Assembly (NCBI GenBank): GCA_018873245.2
Contig: JAEMBT020000009.1
Location: 7,563,288-7,627,287 of the forward strand
DNA from: Archegozetes longisetosus
Taxonomy: Eukaryota > Arthropoda > Arachnida > Sarcoptiformes > Trhypochthoniidae
DNA: 64,000 nucleotides
Reading direction: 5' to 3'
Shown: piece after piece, positions 11,929-23,548 of the stretch
How positions within the stretch are numbered: position 1 is the first letter of the stretch
Layout of the letters: every line of letters begins with the position of its first letter
Made by a program: the position numbers and the translations under genes
The notes under the pieces: generated by a model
What the model was told of the DNA's origin: nothing
The model's database searches: none
Seen by the model: only the letters and a program-made list of their open reading frames with translations

Positions 11929-13037
11929 TCTGGAACATATTGGAAATCATTGACTTCTATTACTATAACATTGGCTTTAATATTATATTTATTTCTTTAA
12001 TTATTGTTTAAACGCATTATATTATAGTTAAGTGTGAGAGATAAATAACGACTAATGTTAGGTTAGGTGAAATGGATAGAACACGAATAACTCTGCCTGA
12101 AATGAGAAATCAAATTTCAGGTTTTACATTATCGAAAAATATGATTTTAAGTTATCTTGATTTCGGGTTCAGTCGTGTTTTACTGTTCGTCAAAGTGAGT
12201 CTTTCGATTCATACTCAGAGTTTTAATTGTACAAACTTTTTTACTTTATTAAAGTCTTTTACTTTATTTTCTAATATTTATAACTTATAACTGAACTCCT
12301 TTATAATGTTTAATAATATATATTTAATATTCTTTCAATGTAAGTAACTTTAAAACTTAATGTGCGTTATATAAATTGCTATATCTAAAGATGGATCACA
12401 AAGACCATACCAATGCTAAAGTATAGGTAGTATTAAGCTATTAGTATAATTGAAAAGTGTTGCAAGAGCTACATTTGTTTAATAAGAGTCGCTATAATCA
12501 TCATATTTAAGGAATATAATATACGTTTTTTTAAAAACTAAACTCAGATTTTGCAGTTAACACTTTATTGCTTTTGGAAATGTGAGTCAAAAGCCAAATC
12601 GCTTGCTTATTGACTGAAATTTTAATGTTTCAAAATAGAACTTTAATAATGAACTATAATCTTACAAAGCATATTTCAGAACTGCAGTAGGCGTCGCCTA
12701 TTATGCTTTTTATCCGCTACAACTTCCAGTTTCATCAAACTTTGATTCAATTCTAAGAATAGTTGCATTGGTCGGTCCAGTTTTACCAAATTTTTCAAAA
12801 AATTCAACTCTATCTTATCACAAGATTTAGTTAATAAATGAGTTTTCAAAATAAAAATTCTATTGTTGTTAATATAATTTTTATGATTAAAAGTGCTTTT
12901 AATTCAAATCAATGACTAACTGATCAGATCTTGTTTTATGTTTTAAACTTACTCATTAGTAAGTTCTGATTCATGAGTTCTGATAAAGAAAAATTGTTAT
13001 AAGGATTTGAGTTTAGTTTTAATAAATGAATAGTATT
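11929..13037. other. Gene-free AT-rich spacer
   Basis: The first ~90 bp repeat the 3' flank of receptor copy 1. Beyond 12020 I see only AT-rich DNA, one isolated short ORF (12072-12290) without family features, and no transposon ends. Confidence 0.4.
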
Positions 13038-13793
13038 ATATGAAACCACTTGTGAAAGAGAGGGAGAGGGAGATTGGTATAAAATGTACTATAATATAGT
13101 GTGTAGTCGGTCGATAAAAGTTATGCATAGTCCCAGATTAATCTCTGATGCGTTTAGATAAGAGGGACGAGACAGAAAATGAAACTATAAGTATATAGCG
13201 TCAAACTATAGCATTAATCAGTAATTAAAAAACATAGTATGAGTAATAATGTTATTCGTAGCTGAGGTCAGTTTATTTGATATTCATAAGAAATACAACA
13301 AGTCATATAATGAAGGTTACTGATAAGATACAGTATATCAAACTATTTCAATCAAAATAGTTCAACAGTCAACTATTGATTCAATGTAAATAATTTTAAT
13401 GATGAGTTGGACTACCCTCTCGAGTTATCACTTCTTGTAACCGATGTGGCATTGGCTCAACTAACTTAATACAAAGATGAGTCAGAGCCTATTTTATCAA
13501 AGTTCTAAACTAATTTTTTAAGTATTCATTTATTGATTAATATCACTAAACGTAATACAGATATCAATGAGTTGTTGAGTCCTTAGGTTTATGAACTCTT
13601 CTGCATCTTTTTAGTGATGACAAATACATAACTTTCATCTTTCGACGGTACTATCAAAAGGTTCTAACATTTAAGTGAATGTTTATTTGGAAATTTATGT
13701 ACTTAACTTATAAGTTATTACTAAACTTTTTAGTGCTTTTAAATATGAACTTTAATGTATTGCAGTCTCTCTTTTTTATAAACGGTTTCATGT
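13038..13793. mobile_element. TIR element related to the one at 29003, long form
   Basis: The left end ATATGAAACCACTTGTGAAA and right end CGGTTTCATGT are inverted. Internal blocks next to both ends (GGTATAAAATG.ACTATA and ACTATCAAAAGGTTCTAACATTTAAG) match the short element at 29003-29231. About 530 bp in the middle are absent from the short form. No transposase is readable, so this is a non-autonomous family with internal deletion variants. Confidence 0.6.
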
Positions 13794-14044
13794 GATGATT
13801 GTAGCGGCTCTTAAACAAATATAAGGTAAAAAAATAAACAAATATAATAATTAGATTTCGCAACACTTTTCAATCATTCTAATATCATATAATTCGGTCT
13901 GCAATCGTATTTTGTTTAGCATTTTCATCTAAAGCTTCCTTTTGAAGGAATCGACCAACAAATCAGAATGAAATATAAGTGTCCAGACTTGATAGCTTTT
14001 ATAGAGTTTAGGACTTAACAAGTTTAGTTAACTTGAAAAAGTGA

Positions 14045-14265
14045 TTCAATCCACATAAATGACACTTCGGACTATTGATTTCCTACAATTAGCTGCAAAT
14101 ATAGACTAATCAGTTATTCATTCACTTTTATAAATTATACACTTTATGATTTTTCGTTGAAATAATGAGTAGAAGAGAGCGAAAGAATAACTGATTAGTT
14201 TGCATTTATAACTAACTGTTGAAAAACTAATAGTTACAACTATCATTCGTATGAATTGAATAACT
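14045..14265. mobile_element. Foldback repeat, ~220 bp
   Basis: Arms containing GCAAATATAGACTAATCAGTTATTC and its inverted partner (GAATAACTGATTAGTTTGCA) pair across a short AT-rich centre, with weaker pairing extending outward. It has no coding capacity, and its ends are not sharp enough to read a target duplication. The rest of 13794-14990 holds no recognisable gene. Confidence 0.5.
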
Positions 14266-14991
14266 TTAAAGAGAATTATACAGTTACAAGCTTATTAATT
14301 GCCGACAGCAACTAGTGTAAAGTGGTGTGAGGATGTATCCAAGGGGTTATATAGATATTTAAAGATCATATTCAATAAGAAAAAGCACATTATGTACATG
14401 TATTAATAGCTATTAGCGTATACGGCGAAACGTACCCTAAAATCATCGAAATGAGATCTCGTTTAGACACTATATGTATCAATCGTCGATTATTTGGTCT
14501 TTGGGTGTAGTCATTAAATGTTAAGCATTTAAAAACAATTAAAGTTAACTTTTGACTTATACTGCAGTTAATTAGTCAAATAGTTTAAAAAGAGCATCAA
14601 ATACTTTGAGAAAAGATTTGAATGAGTGCTCTTTTCATCGATTATTTTTATAACAATTAAATTTCTTATATTTTTTATTTTAATAGTAATTAAATTATCA
14701 AAATTTTTATTACATCTGTATTGCGTTCAAATTTTGTTGTTGAATAAGTCTTAGACTTATATTTCTGGTTATGAACCCTGTGTTCATATATAAATTGTTT
14801 GTCTTTTAAAAATTATAATAAATTTGTCGTTTATGCGATAAATCTACAAAAAAAAGTATTGAATCAAAACCTAACCGAATATTAGAAAGTTTTCAAAGTT
14901 AATATCGAAGATGAAATCAGAAAATAATTCTTAAACTATAGTTAGAATATGAGTTATGTCAAAATTAAGTAAATTTTGATAAAACGGTAGT

Positions 14992-17267
14992 TCATAAGGT
15001 GGATCCGCCGTCAATTACTAAATTGACACCATTAATAAAATTTGCACCATTCGAGACCAAATAGATGACAGCATTGGCAACATCGTCAGGTTTGAAAATT
15101 CTGCCCAAAGAGTTAGCCTTTTCAAGTCGTTCAACTAAAGCGTTCATCATTTCTTGATTCACTTCCAATCCGTTTATGTGGTTTGCGGTTATATTCGAAT
15201 GACTGAAATAGTTTTGTGATTCAAACAAATAATTATTTTTCAGTATACAGGGTACTTCAAAAGGTTTTGCAAGGGGATCACAACAAAAACCAAAATTGAT
15301 AGAAATCTAAAATAAATTTTGTTATAATCCTTATTTAGAACGGAATCGATGTGCATTATTGAGACATTTAAAAAATTTAATTTACTGACTTAAAATTAAC
15401 TAAATTAAATTTTTTATTATAAGAGGGCAGCCTTTAAGACAAAGAGATGTTTGTTTTCACACTGCTGACCCATCACGTGTTAGTCGTTTTTACCTATATT
15501 CTTATGATACGCTTATCCGTCATTTTAAGGATGTCCTCAAAAGCTTAGAAAATCGCACTTAATTATTTGTAAATTTACTTCGCTCTTATCCCGATAAAAT
15601 TATAGCTATTTTGGCTGCTAATGGAAAGCATACTAATCAATAAAGTCATGTGTATTGTTTCCATTTAGAATGATGCTTAAAATAAAGTTTACTCTGACTT
15701 TCTATCATTTATAGTTTTTGCTGTGATCTCCTTGCAAAACCTTTTGAAGTGCCCTGTAGTGTTTAAATGCCTTTTGCTAAATTCAGTCAAGATTTAGATG
15801 AAATCAAGTGTTACGTTAAGAATGACTTACGTTATAGAATTTATTCTGATTTTTTTCGGTCCCAATTCCAGAGAAAGGCACTTAGTGAACATATCGACTG
15901 CACTTTTAGCCATACAATTAGGAAGTAGTGATGGATCCTATTATTCAAACAAAAAATTAAAACTGTATGAAATAAGTTTGTGATCATAGCTAATAAAAAA
16001 TATCCACAAAGTTCTGGGAGACTTATGTGGGTCCCGTAGCCAGTTTTCGGTCTGGGGGGCTAAAAGTCTGAAATTGGATGCTCTGATTTGCAGATGCAAA
16101 CGCACTTTGATATACAGTACTGGACAAATCTAACTCCGTCTACGTTTACATGAATATCTCGAGAACCACAATTCCGATTCCAATTCTGTTTTCACCATTT
16201 TGTAGCAGAAATGTGTACGATTCTAACGGTATGCTACTTGCCAAATTTCGGTTAAGATTTTATATTAAAATTTTTGATATTAAACCTATTAAAAAGTTTA
16301 AAATAGCATTTAAATTATAGATTTTACGAATCTGATGTAAAATTTTTTTTGATGAATTTTACATTTTATTGATTTATTTTATTATTATATGGAATAATTT
16401 GGCAAGTAGCATACCGTTAGAATCGTACACATTTCTGCTACAAAATAGTGAAAACAGAATTGGAATCGGAATTGTGGTTCTCGAGATATTCATGTAAACG
16501 TAGACGGAGTTAGGTTTGTCCAGTACTGTATCTGTTAATTTGTTCACAAGCTTTTTAATAATGTTTGGTGATAAGTAATCGGTTGATGCATCAAACAAAT
16601 ACAGTTTCAGTCTTATGTGCGATTTTCTTTCAGCACAGACCTACACTTCAATTTTTATAAAATCTCTAGGGGGACTGTTCTTCCTTGTCCTCCGCTGGCT
16701 ATGGCTGTGATTTATTTAATAAAAATTATAAGAAACACATCTTTATACCGCTTTAATCGCTGCAGTACTCGATATATTAATAATAACTCCGCAAGATTTC
16801 TCCAAATAAGGTATCGCCAAATGAGTCAAATATATGAGTGATCGAAGATCTGATGCCACGACTCGGTCATAAATATTAATAAACCGTTCATTAAGTAGTC
16901 CACTTGTTTCTTTAGACGAAGCGTTGTTAATGAGTAAGTCAATTCTTCCAAATCTCTCCACAGTCATCCCAATTATTCTTTTACAGTCATCATCTTTCGT
17001 AACATCTGCGACTATCGAAAGCGCTCTTTGAACTCTTTGCCACTTGTTATTAATGAAATGCCATTTATTGCCGTAAAGAGCAGATTCGTCACAGCGTTGT
17101 GCCACTTTTAATAGTCTGCTCTCATCGTTATCAGTCACTACAACTTGTGCTCCATTTCTGGCCAGAACTATCGCAGTAGCAACACCGATGTCAGAACACG
17201 AGCCTGTTATTATAGCAACTTTATTGCTCAGATCAGTTGATACTCCGTTTGATATATTATTTGACAT
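14992..17267 (-). CDS. Short-chain dehydrogenase/reductase paralog lacking key active-site residues
   Basis: Exons 17267-16749, 15937-15831 and 15202-14992 give about 278 residues. An upstream in-frame Met at 17312 is possible, but the one at 17267 aligns with the sister gene. The fold is that of a classical SDR (Rossmann NAD(P)-dependent oxidoreductase) and exon structure equals the sister gene at 18229-19303, including a middle exon of exactly 107 nt. Three signature positions are changed: the nucleotide-binding TGxxxGxG reads TGSCSDIG (Asp26), NNAG reads NNAS (Ser117), and the catalytic YxxxK reads NCMAK (Asn180; Lys184 kept). The first exon also has ~9 extra residues around GNKWHFINNKW. 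The frame and splice sites are intact, so this is either a pseudoenzyme or a gene at an early stage of decay. Its introns are swollen by transposons. Confidence 0.8.
15248..15756. mobile_element. Tc1/mariner-type element in SDR intron 2, 509 bp
   Basis: Ends are CAGGGTACTTCAAAAGGTTT and the inverted CAGGGCACTTCAAAAGGTTT, flanked by TA at 15246-15247 and 15757-15758. The arms pair for about 40 bp. The interior contains sequence that may be a transposase scrap but has stops in all frames. It lies between exons 2 and 3 of the SDR gene. Confidence 0.8.
16028..16710. mobile_element. Probable decayed hAT-like element hosting a nested MITE
   Basis: A left segment (CCCGTAGCCAGTTTTCGGTC...GGGGGGCTAA) and a right segment (CTAGGGGGACTG...GCTGGCTATGGC) are roughly inverted and resemble ends of hAT elements. 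The element at 16115-16528 sits inside. Borders are approximate and no clean target duplication is visible. Confidence 0.35.
16115..16528. mobile_element. Foldback Tc1/mariner MITE with ~130 bp arms, 414 bp
   Basis: Arms begin CAGTACTGGACAAATCTAAC and pair almost perfectly for about 130 bp around a ~150 bp AT-rich centre. TA flanks both sides (16113-16114 and 16529-16530). It is in the first intron of the SDR paralog. ORFs inside are simply the arms read in different directions. Confidence 0.85.
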
Positions 17268-18228
17268 TATTTTGGTACCATTCATTACTTTAAACAGTTT
17301 TTGTGCGACCAAATCGTCACTATTGAAGTATAAGTATGAAGATCCTCATTTCTATAGGTACTGTATTTGTCAAGGATTTCCTTTTATGTATTATCAGTTC
17401 TTTATTTCAAACTTTCTATGCCCATTAAAGCCGCTATCGATTTCAAATTAAACTGACTTACGTTACAAGTTATGTATTCGTATTTCATAAAGTTGGTGTA
17501 ATTTCTATTGAAAATTCTATGGTATTTGTGTTATCCGATCTGATGGCTCATCAGAGATATCATTTCTATCTTTGTTGCCCTCTTAAAATGTTTGAAAACA
17601 CTTTGTTTTTCAGTTCTCTTTCAACTCAAACCTGTCTACGTCCTACCTATACTTGAATTTCTTTGAAAAATAAAATTTCAACTTTTAATGTCTTGATATA
17701 TAGCATCAAAATCAAGATAACTACTCGGTGAGAATTTAAAGAAAAATTTCAACCAATATAATTTCTATTACTCGATTGATTGTTTTACCTTGTTATGAGT
17801 AGACATTGCTTGTAATTTAGACTGATTTTATCTGAATTTGAGTCTAATTTTTTTCGCTAAACAATTAGTTTGTAAAGTTTTATTGTATCATAACTTTCAT
17901 AAGTCGAGAAATCAAAATGTTAAAGATAAAAATAAGCTATTATTACAAAGCCATAAATTTTATGAGATTTTTAAAGATAGAATTTCATTTGCAAAATTAA
18001 TGTTCATATGATAAAATTAATTATAACTTGAAATTAAATTCTCAATTAAGATAAAAGATAGATGAAACAGCTTATTTCACCATAAACTAAACTCAAGAAA
18101 TTCAAATAATGGCTTATATTATGATGGAATAGCTTTATAATTTGTTTACTATTATATATAATGCTAGTGTTAAGTTGATAGAATAAACTTATTAGAAATT
18201 ATATCCTAATCAGCAACTCGATCAGCTG

Positions 18229-19303
18229 CTAATTAGCGCCTCCATCAGCTACTAAATTGATTCCAGTTATGAATGAGGAGTCATTAGATGCTAGAAAGGC
18301 AACTGCATTCGCAACATCTATGGGCTCTCCCAGACGCCTTAGAGGTGTTGTCTCTTCAATTTGTGATAAAATTCCATTAATGACTTCTTGATCACCACCT
18401 AATGCTGTCTGAAAGTTAGTTCTCGTGGCAGTTGGGCTAAAATAGTGAATGAGGTATTTGAGAGTTAGTTTTTTATTGAAGTTGAATTTATAATTGTATT
18501 TATTCAAACGATAATTATATGAAATTATCATTTTTTCAATGTAATTGTTTAGTTATGATTTCATTAATGCATACTTAATAGAATTAACACGAATGCCTTT
18601 AGGGCCCAATTCCAATGCCAAACATTTAGTGAACATGTCTAATGCACTTTTTGCCATACAATAGGGTAGAAATGCTGGATACTATTAATAAAAACGAGAA
18701 AAAGCAATTACCTATCAATAGTCCATTATTGATCTGTAGTTGAAAAACTACAGCTTTATATTAATTATAGGCATTTATAATATGATAAAAATCAAATACA
18801 AACTAATTTACTGGTTTCAAAGACGCAACACTTGATATATTAATTATAGTTCCTTTAGTCTTTTCGAGATAAGGGATTGCCACTTGTGTCAAATAGACGA
18901 CTGACCGCAAATCAAGTCTCATCACATCGTCAAAAGTATTCATCAATCCAGGATCAGTTATCGAAGTGAGGGCACCCGCGCCCGCATTATTTACTAGTAT
19001 ATCGATTTTGCCGAACTTTTCCACAGTTTTGTCGACTAACCACTTGCAATAGTCATCGTGCATGACATTTGCAATTATTAATAAAGCTTTGCTGCCATTT
19101 GGTGAAACTTTATTACATTCCTGTCCGACTTTTGCCACTTTTTGTTCATTACGACCAGTGACTACAACTTGAGCGCCGTATTTTGAAAGAAGCTTTGCGA
19201 TTTCTGCTCCGAAACCAGAACTGGAACCAGTGATCAGTGCCACTCGGCCACTAAGATCAATATGACCGTTATTTTTGCTTTGACTTTCTGTTTTGTTAGC
19301 CAT
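18229..19303 (-). CDS. Classical short-chain dehydrogenase/reductase
   Basis: Exons 19303-18812, 18681-18575 and 18436-18229 give about 268 residues, normal for the classical SDR family. All signatures are present: TGSSSGFG (residues 25-32), NNAG (105-108), the Ser of INISS (157-158) and YCMAK with catalytic Tyr171 and Lys175. The C-terminal half carries [20 protein letters not shown] and the [11 protein letters not shown] end. Such enzymes oxidise or reduce alcohols and ketones with NAD(H) or NADP(H); substrate is not predictable here, though proteins of this type in arthropods are often annotated as 3-oxoacyl-ACP reductase or glucose dehydrogenase-like. The gene lies about 1 kb upstream of its degenerate sister on the same strand, so the pair is a tandem duplication. 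Introns are 130 and 138 bp. Confidence 0.9.
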
Positions 19304-20189
19304 CTTTTAAACTCTAGAGACAAATCTAATAGAAATTGAAGCCCTACTTGTATTTCCAATGAACATTCAATGTCATTGGTGTTCAAGGATTTCTTGTTGA
19401 AATCTGGTTTTATGAATTGCAAACTAGATGCTTGACTATTTCCTTAATAAATTACTTGCAATGTAACAGTTAATATGCATCTGTACTTGAAAAATGCTTC
19501 TCAAACACTGTTTCTCTTTAACGATTGTTTAGACAGATCTCTTTTAACCTGTTGTTTAGATTAAGTTTATATTTGACCAAAATATCTGTTAACTTACGTA
19601 ACATACTTCAAATAAAGATTCAAGATATGTAACTTTCATGCGTTATGACTTTTTAGACTTTCAATTGATGATAAAACTTAAAATCAGTAGTTTAGATTAG
19701 AATCTAGGCTAAACTTTTGCCTTTACTAATGGTATCAGACTTTGTTTAGAAATGAAATCTTTAAATATGAATAGATATAAATTTAGTTAGAAAATTGTTA
19801 TGATTGCAAAAAGAAAGTTTCGGTGAAGACTAAGCGAATTGTGGTAATCAAAATCAACTTAATTAATTTATTCAAATAAATTAGATACAATTATGAGCAG
19901 GTAATTTTCCTTCTATCAATCTCAGACTGATGCCTCAACAACATATTTTCAAGGGTTTGCCAATTCATTCAACACTTGATCATGAATCACGATGTTTAAA
20001 TATAAAACTACACAATATTAATTTAATTTTAATGTTGTCCTTATTTTTTGCATCTGTACGCATCAGAGATTAAAGGAAAACTATTTGCGGTCAATCAAGT
20101 TTACAAAGTATAACGAATAGTTCAGATTACGAAACATAAATAGTTAATTTATTTAATTATGAAATTGAGATAACTTAATAATTATGAGA
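19304..20189. other. Gene-free spacer
   Basis: About 890 bp of AT-rich sequence between the SDR start and the end of the GH19 gene. It should hold the SDR promoter. I see no repeat, RNA gene or transposon end in it. Confidence 0.4.
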
Positions 20190-21318
20190 TCATTTTTGAA
20201 TAATAGTATCATCATATTCTTCCTTAGTTGCATTTATATACTCATATTCTTCCCTGGTTGTAGAGATATACGTATATTCGTTTTTCTCATCAACATCATC
20301 ATATTGCTGAATAGAATGACTAACAACAGGATGATTCTCACTCTTTCTCAAAACTCTATAATAATATCCTAAACTTATGATTCCAACAAAAGCTATGACA
20401 ACAAGAGCTGAAATACTAATAAGAGTCAAGTTAATTTTTGACTCATCAGGTACTGGTTCTAGTAACGGATAACATCCTTTCTCAGAATAATCATTATTGG
20501 TGTAATTACAAACTTTGAGACAATCAACAAAACGGTTATATCTCTTCTTTGCGATATCTGTCATATTATTCGACTCATCACATTCTTTGCTAATAATCGC
20601 TTTAGTGGTTGCACCGAAATGTCCACTTGAGACATCAGAAACATTATGGACTTTATGTTTCCAGAACCAGATCGCAGTCTCCATGGCGACTGTATTATTT
20701 TCAACCATAATTTCAGGATTGATGACAAGCCTATCATCTCCATATAGTTCAAATGATGCCAATCGGTAGTTATAGCAGTCTCTGATCTGTGCATAACCTC
20801 TTCCGTAATAACTATTATTTTTAGGACAATCTTCATTTACGTAAATATTAAGAAAATAATTGAATAGTAAACAAACTTAAATATGTATTGGTTTCAAATC
20901 TATTAGAATACCTATTTTATCATAGGAATCGCACTCTTCCCTAACAGCCCAATACTCAATTGTATCGTAAGCTCTAGAACAGGCCCACGAAACAGTAGCT
21001 GTGAAACCTGCTGACTCCCAGCTAAGCTGCGTGACTGCCATCAATGCTTCCAATTTAGTCTGAATTCCACCAATTTGTGACACTTTGTCGATGAATAGTT
21101 CGTAAGTGTCGTTTGGAAATTGTTTGAAGCCAAATAATGAGACGCATTCTGTGAATTCTTCTTTAGTCAACAAAACTTCTAAATTATAATAAACTTATTC
21201 ATCTATTTTCAAGCTTTGAGGAACTATTGGTTGGGATACCTGTTTGTTGCGTGAGTACGGTAATATTGCTTAGTATTAAGAAAGTCAAATACTTTACGAA
21301 AATTGTTAGCGAAATCAT
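20190..21318 (-). CDS. GH19 chitinase-like protein with C-terminal membrane anchor
   Basis: Exons 21318-21240, 21178-20912 and 20830-20190 give about 328 residues. The first exon is a signal peptide. The second starts the GH19 domain (FTECVSLFGF...YELFIDKVSQIGGIQTKLEA) and holds both expected catalytic acids, Glu81 in SWESAG (HExGG position) and Glu107 in YWAVREE. The third has CPKNNSYYGRGYAQI, NYRLAS, NPEIMVENNTVAMETAIWFW and FGATTKAIISKECD, all standard GH19 landmarks. After the domain comes a hydrophobic helix (ISALVVIAFVGIISLGYYY) and a ~55-residue tail with two near repeats, EYTYISTTREE and EYEYINATKEE, each containing a YxxI motif. The protein should be a type I membrane protein with the glycosidase outside or in the lumen, cleaving chitin or a related N-acetylglucosamine polymer. 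A GH19 domain joined to a transmembrane anchor is unusual. Junction phases are consistent. Confidence 0.85.
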
Positions 21319-21770
21319 GATCGAAATATAATATGTAAGATAATAAGTTGTGAAAATAATAATTCACAGATTAAGCATCAGATTCTTTGCCTCAGCGGAA
21401 ATCCATCTGAATCCTAATTAGTCTTTATTCCGTTTGTTATTTCCTGGTTTCAAACGATAGTTGCTATATTTTGCTTTAAGAAGTCATAACAATTATAGGA
21501 AAAATATCTATAAAAATGGTTTTCATGGAATATATTGATACCAGTTCTTGTTATTAAAAAAATATATCAAAGAATGATTCAGGCCTTAAGTATAGACGAC
21601 TTCGTATTACACAGAATTTCAAAACTTTGGGAGAATTCGTACAAAGATTACAATCTATTAAATTTTATATGGTAATGTGATGTATCTGCTATATTGACAG
21701 ATATTGATATTTTAGCAAATAATTTAATGACAAATAAAGATAAGCAATAATAAGGGTTGTATGTTATAGG

Positions 21771-22433
21771 CAGGCAAGTATTTATCGGGAAATCCCGATT
21801 ATTTTCCCTAAAGTTATTTTTTGGGAATTTTATATTAAAGTATTTGTGGTCACTTCGGGCTTCTATAAAACTAGTTTGAAAATTCCGATTTTAAGCTATT
21901 CGTGAGTTTCTCCCGATTTATAGCGTTTTTTAAAAGTTCTATCTCATTTTGACTTAAAAATATAACGAAAACATTAAAAGATTGATCAAAACTGTAACCA
22001 AAAACCCATTATTTTGATAAAAATTTTGAAATAAATAAATTACGCACTACTTTATTAACCCGAGATCTCAATCTAGATAATATTTTAGAATTAATTTGAA
22101 CATAATTATTACAGAAAAAAATTTTGATGCAACAAATAAATTTTCGTTTTAATACTTTGAGTGATTTGAAGTAATTCACTATTATTTGATTAAAATTTAA
22201 TGCAGGAAAATTTTAATTAAAACTGAAAATTTGAACTTAAATTTTTGAAAAACTATAAATACAGTTAACACATTTGAGGAAAGAAAACAATTGTTTTTCA
22301 TTGTATTATGATTGAAAATAAAGTTTTCTAAACTCCCGATTTTTTTGCTTTTTAAGTCCCGATTTCGGCTCTTTTAAGCTCCCGATTCCCGACCGATTTG
22401 ACCACCTTAAACTTCCGAAAAATACTTGCCCTG
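21771..22433. mobile_element. hAT-type MITE, 663 bp, perfect 8-bp target duplication
   Basis: Ends are CAGGCAAGTATTT and the inverted CAGGGCAAGTATTTTTCGG. The flanking octamer GTTATAGG is present at 21763-21770 and 22434-22441, a perfect hAT-style duplication, so the insertion is fairly young. The interior is AT-rich with repeated TCCCGAT words near both ends and codes for nothing recognisable. Confidence 0.85.
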
Positions 22434-22780
22434 GTTATAGGAGAGTAAAGTTCAAATGAATCGAACTAAGCTATAAAAATTCAAAAGAGAGTTCTTTAGT
22501 CACGAGTTGAATAAGTTAATAGTGAAGAGCGGCATTACATATGACCACAGTGAGTCAGAACTACTCAAAAATTGCTGAAAAATTAGTTATTGATGCATTT
22601 AATTTTGAAATTCAAACTATTTTTATGTCTTAATTCAAAGAAGCTCTAAATATACGAAGAAATTGAATCTGTAATTATATCCTTACTTATTTTATAAGAT
22701 GCATCAATCTTAAAATTTTAGTTCCAATTGGTCCACTTGGTAGAAATATCCAAAAGCCACGATTTGCTAACATTGTTGTA

Positions 22781-23264
22781 CAGTCTGTCCTTTTATCTTC
22801 TAAACTCAAATATTGAGTACAATTTTTCTTTAAAATTACGCATCGATCAGATACACTTATGAATAAAGTTTGAAATAAATGTTTGGAAACATTATTTCTT
22901 AATCATTATGTTTTGTTTAAAAAACACTTTTAGTGTCCGAAATGGTGTTTACAATAATGTATTTTACAATACACTAAATTCGAAAAATAACTCCTGAAAC
23001 TTTATTAAAAGTTTCAGACAATATGATTAAAAGAGTTAGACTTTGTTTAGAAAATAACGGAGAACACTTTCAACACATGTTATAAAGTATCGAATTGCTA
23101 TTTCTAAACACTAATTCTATTACATTCGAATTGATTATTAAAAGTTTGTTCCAAAGTATCAAATTTTGAATCGATGAGTAATTTATTTGACATCTGATTA
23201 AAATATCAAAATATAAAACGCTTTAACTGCTTCATCTGAGTTTAGAAGATAAAAGGACAGACTG
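22781..23264. mobile_element. Tc1/mariner MITE, 484 bp
   Basis: Inverted ends CAGTCTGTCCTTTTATCTTC (about 30 bp pairing) are flanked by TA at 22779-22780 and 23265-23266. The interior is AT-rich without coding potential. The spacer from 22442 to 23548 otherwise holds nothing recognisable. Confidence 0.85.
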
Positions 23265-23548
23265 TACTTTCCTTACAGTAATACTTTAGTCATGAAATTT
23301 TACTTCAATTCTAGCACTATGTGTCATTCATTTATCAGTCATAGAGCTATTGAGTTTGAATAGAAACATCGAGGAAGAATAATTTCATAAATATTGCAAT
23401 GCGATTAAATGAAAAGAAGCTAATGAAACACAAGTGCTGAATTTTATTTTCTCAAACAATAAACTTTGAAAGACTGTTAAAAATTAATTTATTGATAAGC
23501 TTTTATTTTTTAATTAGTAATTAAGATAAAGAAATCGTTTCCAAGTTA

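Noticed and set aside
12072..12290. 72-codon ORF after receptor copy 2
   Set aside because: No family motif, no splice or promoter context, and length expected by chance in this composition.
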